The notes beneath the pieces were generated by a model. The model was not told the origin of the DNA and ran no database searches. It saw nothing but the letters and a program-made list of their open reading frames with translations. From an uncultured Eubacteriales bacterium (GTDB taxonomy: Bacteria; Bacillota; Clostridia; Oscillospirales; CAG-272): a DNA stretch of 14,145 bases. The position numbers and the translations under genes are program-made. Below, in pieces: positions 7,537 through 13,904 of the stretch. The stretch covers positions 1-14,145 of the forward strand of contig USGH01000036.1 of NCBI GenBank assembly GCA_900554225.1. Direction: 5' to 3'. How positions within the stretch are numbered: the stretch's first letter is position 1; each line of letters starts with the position of its first letter.

Positions 7537-7595
7537 ACTGTCCGAAATCATATATCCATGGTAGGTTTATACCCGTTTGGAAAGCGGACAGTCCG
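7534..7595 (-). promoter_or_regulatory. Attenuator 1 antiterminator pair
   Basis: Element A (minus strand CGGACTGTCCG, 7595-7585) lies inside the leader peptide 1 gene, and element B (CGGACAGTCCG, 7544-7534) 40 nt further on. They are exact reverse complements over 11 bases, so an 11-bp helix is possible. B overlaps the first bases of the 5' arm of terminator 1, so the helix and the terminator are mutually exclusive, at least partly. The pairing is seen directly; its regulatory role is inferred. Confidence 0.75.
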
Positions 7596-7629
7596 AGGTA
7601 AACGTAAAGGTATAAAAATACAGATACAT
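7567..7629 (-). CDS. Leader peptide 1, Phe/Tyr-sensing
   Basis: A 20-codon reading frame with a strong Shine-Dalgarno (GAAGGAG, 10 nt from the ATG), beginning about 27 nt after the predicted transcription start. The peptide starts MYLYFYTFTF, so six of the first ten residues are aromatic: three Tyr and three Phe, the same totals as leader peptide 2 but interspersed with Leu and Thr. It continues TSDCP, where the codons form antiterminator element A, and stops at TAA (7569-7567), 15 nt past that element. Position, composition and following terminator make it an attenuation leader. It was recognised from context, not from homology. Confidence 0.85.
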   Translation of the reverse strand: MYLYFYTFTFTSDCPLSKRV

Positions 7630-7663
7630 CGTCTTGCCGCTCCTTCTTTTAAACTGTGCTATC

Positions 7664-7692
7664 ATTGTACACCTGTACGCCGGATTTGTCAA
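7664..7692 (-). promoter_or_regulatory. Promoter of the aromatic operon
   Basis: Minus-strand TTGACA (7692-7687), a 17-nt spacer and TACAAT (7669-7664) make a near-perfect sigma-A promoter. Transcription should begin near 7657 and give a leader RNA of roughly 440 nt that contains both attenuators before aroF. No other promoter is evident within the densely overlapping operon. Confidence 0.88.
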
Positions 7693-7833
7693 TATCCACT
7701 TTTCACAAAACGCAGCGGCACATTGCAGGCTTTCCCCGGCAAATACGGTCGGAAAACGCTGATTTCCGGTTGTTTTGCGTCCATGGAAGCGTATCCTTTC
7801 ACGAAACAGCGATAGAATCCTTACGCCTGACCA
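7693..7833. other. Intergenic stretch between divergent promoters
   Basis: Between the aromatic-operon promoter and the GH31 promoter I see no convincing gene, repeat or operator. Reading frames crossing it lack ribosome binding sites and recognisable protein features. Confidence 0.5.
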
Positions 7834-7862
7834 TTGACAAAGCCAAGCGCACATGGTATAAT
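7834..7862 (+). promoter_or_regulatory. Promoter of the GH31 gene
   Basis: TTGACA (7834-7839), a 17-nt spacer and TATAAT (7857-7862) match the sigma-A consensus exactly, with a TG at the extended -10 position. Start of transcription is expected near 7869, giving a leader of about 54 nt. There is no room for a large riboswitch. Confidence 0.9.
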
Positions 7863-7922
7863 GAGGCATCATTTTCAGAGAAAGGACTGCCTGACCCATT
7901 TTTACACGGGCAACAATCTATC

Positions 7923-9632
7923 ATGCAAAAAATCACCTTCGGCACACCGGAAGCTCTTGTACCGTCCCGTTTTTGCAAGGATTTCCGGTATACAGAAACG
8001 CCTGTATCCTATCCCCTCTCCCGATTCACGACACGGCAGACAGCGCGCGGCTTTCTGATCGAATTTCCCATAGAGGACGATGCACAGATCTATGGCTTCG
8101 GTCTCCAGCTCAAGCAGTTCAACCACCGCGGCAGAAGGCTCCGTCTGGCTGTGACTGCCGATCCGGCAAGTGCCAATGGAGACAGTCATGCGCCGGTTCC
8201 GTTCTTTGTCACAAACAAAGGCTACGGGATGTATTTTGACACCGCGCGGTACATTGAAGTCTACTGCGGTTATGCGAAAAACAGTGGAAGCACGCAAGCA
8301 GCGGCAGCAGAAAGCGATGTAAAGCTCTCGACGGACGATCTGTACGCAGTTCGACAGGTCGGTCAGGCCGTCATGAGCGTGCTGATTCCCGCGGCACAGG
8401 GCATCGATATATACCTCATGGAGGGTGAAACCATCACGGACATCGTATCGCAGTACAATATGCTCGCCGGAGGTGGTCCGGATGTTCCTGCGTGGGGGCT
8501 GGGTGTGTTGTATCGGTGCTGCGGCAAATATACACAGGCACAGGTGCTTGCCATGGCGGACTATTTCCGGGACAGAGAGATCCCCTGCGACATTCTCGGT
8601 CTGGAGCCGGGTTGGCAGACGCACACCTATTCCTGTTCCTATGTCTGGAGCGATCGATTCCCCGCACCGGAAGAGATGATCGCCGCATTGCGGAACCGGG
8701 GATTCCATATCAATCTCTGGGAACACGCCTTCACCCATCCGACCTCCCCCATTCACGATGCACTTGCTCCGTTCAGCGGGGAATATGAGGTCTGGGGTGG
8801 TGTGGTACCGGATTTTGCCACCAGAGAAGCAAGAGAGATTTTCGCCGATTACCACAGAAAAACGCTGGTTGAAAAGGGGATCGACGGTTTCAAGCTCGAC
8901 GAATGCGATTCCAGCGACAATACGGGCGGCTGGAGCTTCCCGCTGACCTCGCGTTTCCCCTCCGGATTGGATGGCGAGCAGTATCATTCCCTGTTCGGCA
9001 CGTTATACTGCCAGACGATCCTCAGAGCCCTTGGCGAACATACGACGTTCTCCGAGGTGCGGAATGTGGGCGCACTGGCTGCTCCGTATCCGTTTGTTCT
9101 GTACAGCGATCTCTACGATCACTGGGATTTCGTTCGCGGGATCGCACAGTCTGCGTTTTCCGGCATACTCTGGACACCGGAGCTGCGTCATGCGAACGCA
9201 AAGGACGAATTGCTGCGCCGTCTACAGGCAACGGTATTCAGTGTGCAGTGTCTGATCAACGCATGGTACTGCGAACAGGTACCGTGGGCGGATCTGGACT
9301 GCGAGGATGAGGTGCGGGAATTATTAAAATTGCGCGAATCTCTGGTACCGATGCTGAAGGCTGCCTTTGACACCTACCGCGATACCGGACGTCCGCCGAT
9401 CCGTGCGCTGGTAATGGACTACACAGCGGATCCTGAAACCTACGACATCGACGACGAATATCTCTTCTGTGAGGATCTTCTGGTCGCTCCGATCTGCTAT
9501 GGGCGCGGAGATGAGCGGGATGTGTATCTCCCGACCGCGGACACCTGGGCGGACTACTTCACGGGCGAGATCGTCGGCAACGGAAAGATCCATGTGAACA
9601 CAAAGGGAATCCCGGTATACCGCAGAGTATAA
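7923..9632 (+). CDS. Glycoside hydrolase family 31 (alpha-glycosidase-type) protein
   Basis: A 569-residue protein with no signal peptide or membrane segment, so probably cytoplasmic. It has the GH31 layout: an N-terminal beta domain (IYGFGLQLKQFNHRG is the usual GLGE/FG-like segment), a barrel with ILGLEPGWQ, and GIDGFKLDECD, where Asp326 matches the GH31 catalytic nucleophile. YSDLYDHWDFVRGI follows, where Asp396 (or Asp399) would be the acid/base, then AFSGILWTPELRHA. GH31 enzymes cleave alpha-linked sugars. The motifs around the acid/base differ from ordinary alpha-glucosidases and alpha-xylosidases, so I do not assign a substrate. The C-terminus ends soon after DYFTGEIVGNG, shorter than large members. 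The ATG at 7923 fits the N-terminus of the fold but has only a weak ribosome binding site. It is a single gene between its own promoter and terminator. Confidence 0.85.
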   Translation: MQKITFGTPEALVPSRFCKDFRYTETPVSYPLSRFTTRQTARGFLIEFPIEDDAQIYGFGLQLKQFNHRGRRLRLAVTADPASANGDSHAPVPFFVTNKGYGMYFDTARYIEVYCGYAKNSGSTQAAAAESDVKLSTDDLYAVRQVGQAVMSVLIPAAQGIDIYLMEGETITDIVSQYNMLAGGGPDVPAWGLGVLYRCCGKYTQAQVLAMADYFRDREIPCDILGLEPGWQTHTYSCSYVWSDRFPAPEEMIAALRNRGFHINLWEHAFTHPTSPIHDALAPFSGEYEVWGGVVPDFATREAREIFADYHRKTLVEKGIDGFKLDECDSSDNTGGWSFPLTSRFPSGLDGEQYHSLFGTLYCQTILRALGEHTTFSEVRNVGALAAPYPFVLYSDLYDHWDFVRGIAQSAFSGILWTPELRHANAKDELLRRLQATVFSVQCLINAWYCEQVPWADLDCEDEVRELLKLRESLVPMLKAAFDTYRDTGRPPIRALVMDYTADPETYDIDDEYLFCEDLLVAPICYGRGDERDVYLPTADTWADYFTGEIVGNGKIHVNTKGIPVYRRV

Positions 9633-9641
9633 ACGAAAAAC

Positions 9642-9690
9642 AAAACCTGCCACGCAGACGCATTTTCAGCCGCGCTGTCTGGCAGGTTTT
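9642..9690 (+). terminator. Terminator after the GH31 gene
   Basis: An 11-bp perfect inverted repeat, AAAACCTGCCA (9642-9652) and TGGCAGGTTTT (9680-9690), encloses a partly paired loop. Flanking A and T runs allow it to work in either direction. It begins 9 nt after the GH31 stop and separates that gene from metF. Confidence 0.9.
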
Positions 9691-9775
9691 GTGTTATATA
9701 GCTCATAAATCTTCCCTGTCATTCCGCCGCCAGCCGCATGCATCCCACTCCCCGACAAAAGTCGCCGCTATCCGC

Positions 9776-9804
9776 TTGATTTCTCCATCGTCCGGGTGTA
9801 TAAT
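9776..9804 (+). promoter_or_regulatory. Promoter of metF-metH
   Basis: TTGATT (9776-9781), a 17-nt spacer and TATAAT (9799-9804) form a sigma-A promoter. The expected start near 9811 leaves under 30 nt before the metF ATG, too short for a SAM riboswitch or a T-box leader. Confidence 0.85.
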
Positions 9805-9837
9805 AATAAAAGCATCATTCGACAAAGGAACAGAAGC

Positions 9838-10713
9838 ATGAAAATCATCGATACCATTGGCAAGACACTGTCGCTTTCCTTCGAGGTATTTCCGCCCAAA
9901 ACGGAATCCTCCTATGCAAGTGTCGAGGCCGCCACAGAGGAGATTGCGAAATTGCACCCCGCGTTTATGAGCGTTACGTATGGCGCAGGCGGCGGAACCA
10001 GCAAATACACACTGGACATCGCGCAAAACATCAAGAAGCTCTACGGCGTACCGACCTTAGCCCATCTCACCTGCGTATCCTCCACCAAAGAGAGCGTGCG
10101 GCAGTAGATCACGGAGATCAAAGCCTCCGGCATCCAGAATGTGATGGCACTGCGCGGCGATATTCCCGAGAATATGCAAAACAGCGACCGCACCCATTGG
10201 GACTATCGGTATGCCATTGATCTTGTCCGGGAACTGCGGGACACGGATGGCGATTTCTGCATCGGCGGTGCCTGTTATCCCGAGATCCATCCGGAAAGCG
10301 CGAATCAGGCGGAGGATATACGGCACCTCCGGGAAAAGGTGGATGCAGGCTGCGATTTCCTGACCACGCAGATGTTCTTCGACAACCATCTGCTCTAAAA
10401 TTTCCTCTACAAAATTCGTGAAGCGGGGATCACGGTGCCTGTGATTCCGGGAATCATGCCGATCACGAATGCCAATCAGGTACAGCGTGCCATAAAGCTC
10501 TCCGGTTCCTTTATGCCGCAGCGATTCAAGAGCCTTGTGGACCGGTTCGGCGATGATCCCGCAGCGATGAAGCAGGCAGGTATTGCCTACGCAACCGATC
10601 AGATCATCGATCTGTACGCAAACGGGATCACGAATGTACACGTGTACTCCATGAACAAGCCAGACGTCGCGGCAAAAATCCAGGGAAATCTGTCTGATAT
10701 TCTCGGGAAATAA
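9838..10713 (+). pseudogene. metF: 5,10-methylenetetrahydrofolate reductase with two in-frame stop codons
   Basis: MetF reduces methylene-THF to the methyl-THF that MetH uses. The 291-codon frame has normal family length and recognisable segments throughout: SFEVFPPKTE, AHLTC, VMALRGD, IGGACYPEIHPE, TTQMFFDNH and VIPGIMPI. Two stops break it: TAG at 10105-10107 (codon 90, after KESVRQ) and TAA at 10396-10398 (codon 187, after FFDNHLL, where homologues usually have an aromatic residue). The frame is unchanged across both, so each is a substitution. The three pieces cannot make a working barrel without readthrough. Start: ATG at 9838 with AAGGAA close upstream. metH follows after 64 nt without a terminator, so they share a transcript. 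Sequencing error is the alternative to a pseudogene. Confidence 0.9.
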
Positions 10714-10777
10714 TGCACGAGCCCCGGCATAGAAAACCACACGATCACAAAGCACCATAGTATAGAGGAGAGAGCAG

Positions 10778-13174
10778 ATGCACTTTCGGGATTTTCTGAA
10801 ATCGAATATTGTCTGTCTGGATGGCGGTATGGGTACCTTATTGCAGGCAAAAGGACTATGCCCCGGCGAATATCCGGAGTATTGGAACCTGACCCACGCG
10901 GATACCGTCACAGCGATCCACCAATCCTACTACGACGCAGGAAGCAATGTGGTATCCACCAATACCTTCGGCGCAAACAGCCTGAAATTCTCCGACACGG
11001 AATTGGAATCCATCATCGGTGCCGCAGTAGCCAATGTGAAACGAGCGCGCGCGGCATCCCACAACGGGGAGGAAAAATTCATCGCGCTGGATATCGGGCC
11101 GACAGGCAAGCTTCTAAAACCGCTTGGCGAGCTGGATTTCACGGACGCTGTGGAAATATTCGCAAAAACGGTGCGGCTCGGCGTGCGATACGGGGTCGAT
11201 CTGATCCTCATTGAGACGATGAACGACAGCTATGAGACGAAAGCAGCGGTTCTTGCGGCAAAAGAGAACAGCGATCTGCCCATTCTGGTTTCCAACGCGT
11301 ATGGAGAGGACGGCAAGCTGATGACCGGAGCCACACCGGAAGCCATGGTCGCAATGCTGGAGGGTCTGGGCGTAGACGCGCTCGGTACGAATTGCTCCTT
11401 TGGCCCCGATAAGCTCCGTCCGGTCATTACAAGGCTGCTCACCAACGCGTCCATTCCGGTACTGCTGAAGCCAAATGCCGGACTGCCTGCGGTGATCGAC
11501 GGGAAAACGGTCTACAACATTCCCGCAGACGAATTTGCAGGTGCGGTGACGGATATGGTACGTGCCGGCGTTCGGTTGATCGGCGGCTGCTGCGGAACAA
11601 CGCCGGCCTATATCGCAGCAGTCAAAAAAGCGGTTTCCACCATCGATCCGGTACCTGTCCGGGATAAGCGCCATACTGTGGTTTCCTCCTACACACACGC
11701 CGTATCGTTTGAAAACGGTCCGGTGCTGATCGGTGAGCGGATCAACCCAACCGGGAAAAAGCGATTCCGGCAGGCGTTGATCGAGAGCGACATGGACTAT
11801 ATTCTGCGCGAAGGTGTCCGGCAGCAGGAAAAAGGCGCGCATATTCTGGACGTCAACGTCGGCATACCCGATATAGACGAGGCCGCACTTCTGCCTGATG
11901 CCGTCTGCGCACTGCAAACCGTGACGGATCTGCCGCTCCAGCTCGACACCTCCAATCCCGCCGCCATGGAAGCTGCTCTGCGTCTCTACAACGGCAAAGC
12001 GATGATCAATTCCGTGAACGGCAAACAGGAGAGTATGGACGCCATCTTCCCGCTTGCCAAAAAGTACGGCGGTGTGATCGTTGCCCTGACGCTTGACGAG
12101 AACGGAATCCCCGATACGGCGGACGGAAGAGTAAAAATCGCCGAAAAGATCCTCGCTGTCGCCGCCTCCTATGGCATTGCCAAAACGGACATCGTATTCG
12201 ATCCGCTTGCCATGACCGTCAGTGCCGACAGACAGGCTGCCATCACCACGCTGACGGCACTGCGGCGGATCCGCGAAGAGCTGGGGTGCCACACCTCCCT
12301 TGGCGTATCCAACGTATCCTTCGGACTGCCGAATCGGGACGTTGTCAACAGCGTTTTCTTCACAATGGCCCTGGAGGAGGGACTGTCCGCTGCGATCATG
12401 AACCCGTATTCCGCGGAAATGCGCAAAGTGTATTATACCTGCCGTATGCTCCGCGGAATGGATGAAAACTGCGCGGACTATATCACAACCGCCGCCTCCT
12501 TTACAGCGGCAGCTGAGAGCGACACACAGGTCAGACAGACGGAGGAATCCACCTCACCCCTCCAATACGCGATCACCAAAGGACTGCGGGACAAATCCGC
12601 CGCACTGACCGCCGATCTGCTCCGGGATACAGCACCGCTGACCATTGTGAACGGGGAGATCATTCCTGCGCTCGATGCGGTGGGAAAAGGCTTTGAAGAA
12701 AAGAAAATCTACCTTCCTCAGCTTTTGATGAGTGCGGAAGCGGCAAAAAGTGCCTTTGCGGTGATCAAATCCGCCCTACAGAGCGAGCACAGCGCGACCG
12801 TCAAGCCGCCATTCGTCATTGCCACTGTGAAAGGCGATATCCATGACATCGGTAAAAATATCGTCCGGCTCCTTCTCGAAAACTATGGCTATCCCGTCGT
12901 CGATCTCGGTCGGGATGTCGCGCCGGAGGTCGTTGTGGACGCGGTTTTGCAGCATCACGCTCCGCTTGTCGGACTCAGCGCACTGATGACCACAACGGTC
13001 CCCGCCATGGAGGAAACGATCCGGCAGCTGCGCGAAAAGGCACCCTTCTGCAAGATCGTTGTGGGCGGTGCTGTCCTCACAAAGGAATATGCCGACCGGA
13101 TCGGAGCCGATCAATATGCAAAAGACGCTATGGAAACGGTGCGCTACGCAGAGGAAGTCACCGGAAAAATGTGA
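10778..13174 (+). CDS. metH: Cobalamin-dependent methionine synthase without activation domain
   Basis: This 798-residue protein transfers a methyl group from methyl-THF to homocysteine through B12. Domain order: homocysteine-binding barrel (1 to about 290) with zinc ligands Cys206 (GTNCSFGP) and Cys271-Cys272 (GGCCGTTP); pterin-binding barrel from about 315 (IGERINPTGKKRF, DVNVG, SNVSFGLPNR); a helical cap; and a B12-binding domain with DxHxxG at Asp687-His689-Gly692 (GDIHDIGKN), His689 being the lower cobalt ligand. It stops there, so the C-terminal S-adenosylmethionine reactivation domain of E. coli MetH (about 1,230 residues) is absent. Short forms are known from Firmicutes and Thermotoga and need a separate reactivation partner, not seen here. 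Start: ATG at 10778 with GAGGAGAG upstream. The frame is intact although the metF partner is interrupted. Confidence 0.95.
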   Translation: MHFRDFLKSNIVCLDGGMGTLLQAKGLCPGEYPEYWNLTHADTVTAIHQSYYDAGSNVVSTNTFGANSLKFSDTELESIIGAAVANVKRARAASHNGEEKFIALDIGPTGKLLKPLGELDFTDAVEIFAKTVRLGVRYGVDLILIETMNDSYETKAAVLAAKENSDLPILVSNAYGEDGKLMTGATPEAMVAMLEGLGVDALGTNCSFGPDKLRPVITRLLTNASIPVLLKPNAGLPAVIDGKTVYNIPADEFAGAVTDMVRAGVRLIGGCCGTTPAYIAAVKKAVSTIDPVPVRDKRHTVVSSYTHAVSFENGPVLIGERINPTGKKRFRQALIESDMDYILREGVRQQEKGAHILDVNVGIPDIDEAALLPDAVCALQTVTDLPLQLDTSNPAAMEAALRLYNGKAMINSVNGKQESMDAIFPLAKKYGGVIVALTLDENGIPDTADGRVKIAEKILAVAASYGIAKTDIVFDPLAMTVSADRQAAITTLTALRRIREELGCHTSLGVSNVSFGLPNRDVVNSVFFTMALEEGLSAAIMNPYSAEMRKVYYTCRMLRGMDENCADYITTAASFTAAAESDTQVRQTEESTSPLQYAITKGLRDKSAALTADLLRDTAPLTIVNGEIIPALDAVGKGFEEKKIYLPQLLMSAEAAKSAFAVIKSALQSEHSATVKPPFVIATVKGDIHDIGKNIVRLLLENYGYPVVDLGRDVAPEVVVDAVLQHHAPLVGLSALMTTTVPAMEETIRQLREKAPFCKIVVGGAVLTKEYADRIGADQYAKDAMETVRYAEEVTGKM

Positions 13175-13214
13175 TTTTCACTATCGCTGCAAGCAGGACA
13201 ATATGTAAAAAATG

Positions 13215-13248
13215 CGGGATATTCCGTCATGGGAGTATCCCGTTTTTT
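13215..13248 (+). terminator. Terminator after metH
   Basis: CGGGATA (13215-13221) pairs with TATCCCG (13236-13242), extended by TTCC/GGGA with a bulge, and is followed by six T residues (13243-13248). It lies 40 nt after the metH stop and closes the metF-metH unit. Confidence 0.9.
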
Positions 13249-13296
13249 GTCGAAGAAAAAAGCAAAAAATCAATACCACAAAATTTCCAGCAGCTA

Positions 13297-13325
13297 TTGC
13301 GTTTGCTGTCGTTCTATGGTATGCT
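13297..13325 (+). promoter_or_regulatory. Probable promoter of the secreted-protein gene
   Basis: TTGCGT (13297-13302), a 17-nt spacer and TATGCT (13320-13325) with an extended TG. It is a moderate match and is placed correctly, about 80 nt before the next gene start. No other better candidate is seen between the metH terminator and that gene. Confidence 0.5.
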
Positions 13326-13406
13326 ACTGGTACACACACCAATGACAGCGATACAACACACATTTTCCCACTGGCTTGGGAAGCAACACACCACGGAGGA
13401 AAACAC

Positions 13407-13880
13407 ATGAAAAAACTATGGATGGTATTCTTACTGGCACTGTGCCTTACACTGCTGCCCGGTGCGATTTTTGCCGCAGACCGCGAGGGGACAGGGAAAA
13501 CGGAATTGACCGCCGCCGATATATACCTTTCTGACGGCAGTTACTACCTGAAGGAAGATCTGACCATCACGCATTCCCTCTATATAACCGGCACGGTCAC
13601 GCTCGATTTGCAGGGGCATATCCTACAATATGTGAACGAGGCGGAGAATGGTGCGGTGGTCGTTATCGAAAGCGATGGCGCACTGACGCTGACGGACAGC
13701 CAACCCGATATTCCTCACAAATTTCGCGTGAACGAAGTCGATCTGTGGACACCGGATGAGGAGAATGGAACCGAAATCCTTTATGGCGGTGTCATTGCGG
13801 GCGGTACCGGTGTTTCCGAGAAAGGCTATGCCCGCGGAGGATGTGTATATAAGGCACCACCGCACAGAGTTGCAAAATAG
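13407..13880 (+). pseudogene. Secreted protein, 5' part, truncated by an insertion element
   Basis: The frame encodes 157 residues. The first 24 or so form a clear signal peptide: MKKLW, a hydrophobic core VFLLALCLTLLPG and a cleavage site near IFAADRE. The mature part has short beta-strand-like segments (LYITGTVTLDLQGHIL, GAVVVIESDGALTLTDS, ILYGGVIAGGTG), resembling the start of right-handed beta-helix surface proteins. At GYARGGCVY (up to about 13850) the pattern stops and the final ten residues, KAPPHRVAK and stop, are read from the end of the adjoining IS element. The original gene was therefore probably longer and has been cut. Start: ATG at 13407 with GGAGGA 6 nt upstream. The function is unknown; an adhesin or carbohydrate-binding role would be a guess. 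Confidence 0.7.
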
Positions 13881-13898
13881 GAAAAAAAGTGGTATACT
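13870..13898 (+). promoter_or_regulatory. Transposase promoter inside the IS end
   Basis: TTGCAA (13870-13875), a 17-nt spacer and TATACT (13893-13898). The transposase ATG follows only 6 nt after the -10 box, so the message would be essentially leaderless; such weak translation is common for transposases. Confidence 0.6.
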
Positions 13899-13904
13899 AT
13901 AGGT

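Noticed and set aside
7261..7660. T-box riboswitch in the aroF leader
   Set aside because: GGTGGTTCC (minus strand, 7357-7349) faintly resembles the T-box core, but the full TGGNACCGCG core and a stem I specifier loop are not found. The same bases are codons of leader peptide 2, and the leader-peptide model explains far more.
7902..8987. 361-codon minus-strand frame opposite the GH31 gene
   Set aside because: No recognisable protein features; the plus strand has promoter, GH31 motifs and terminator.
9690..9837. SAM riboswitch or S-box before metF-metH
   Set aside because: The predicted transcript begins less than 30 nt before the metF start, leaving no room; the hairpin upstream is the GH31 terminator.
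331..10398. Recoded stop codons (selenocysteine, pyrrolysine or a variant genetic code)
   Set aside because: All three stop codons interrupt conserved frames (TGA in aroA, TAG and TAA in metF), while TGA and TAA also end normal genes here. None of the sites is a known selenocysteine or pyrrolysine position.
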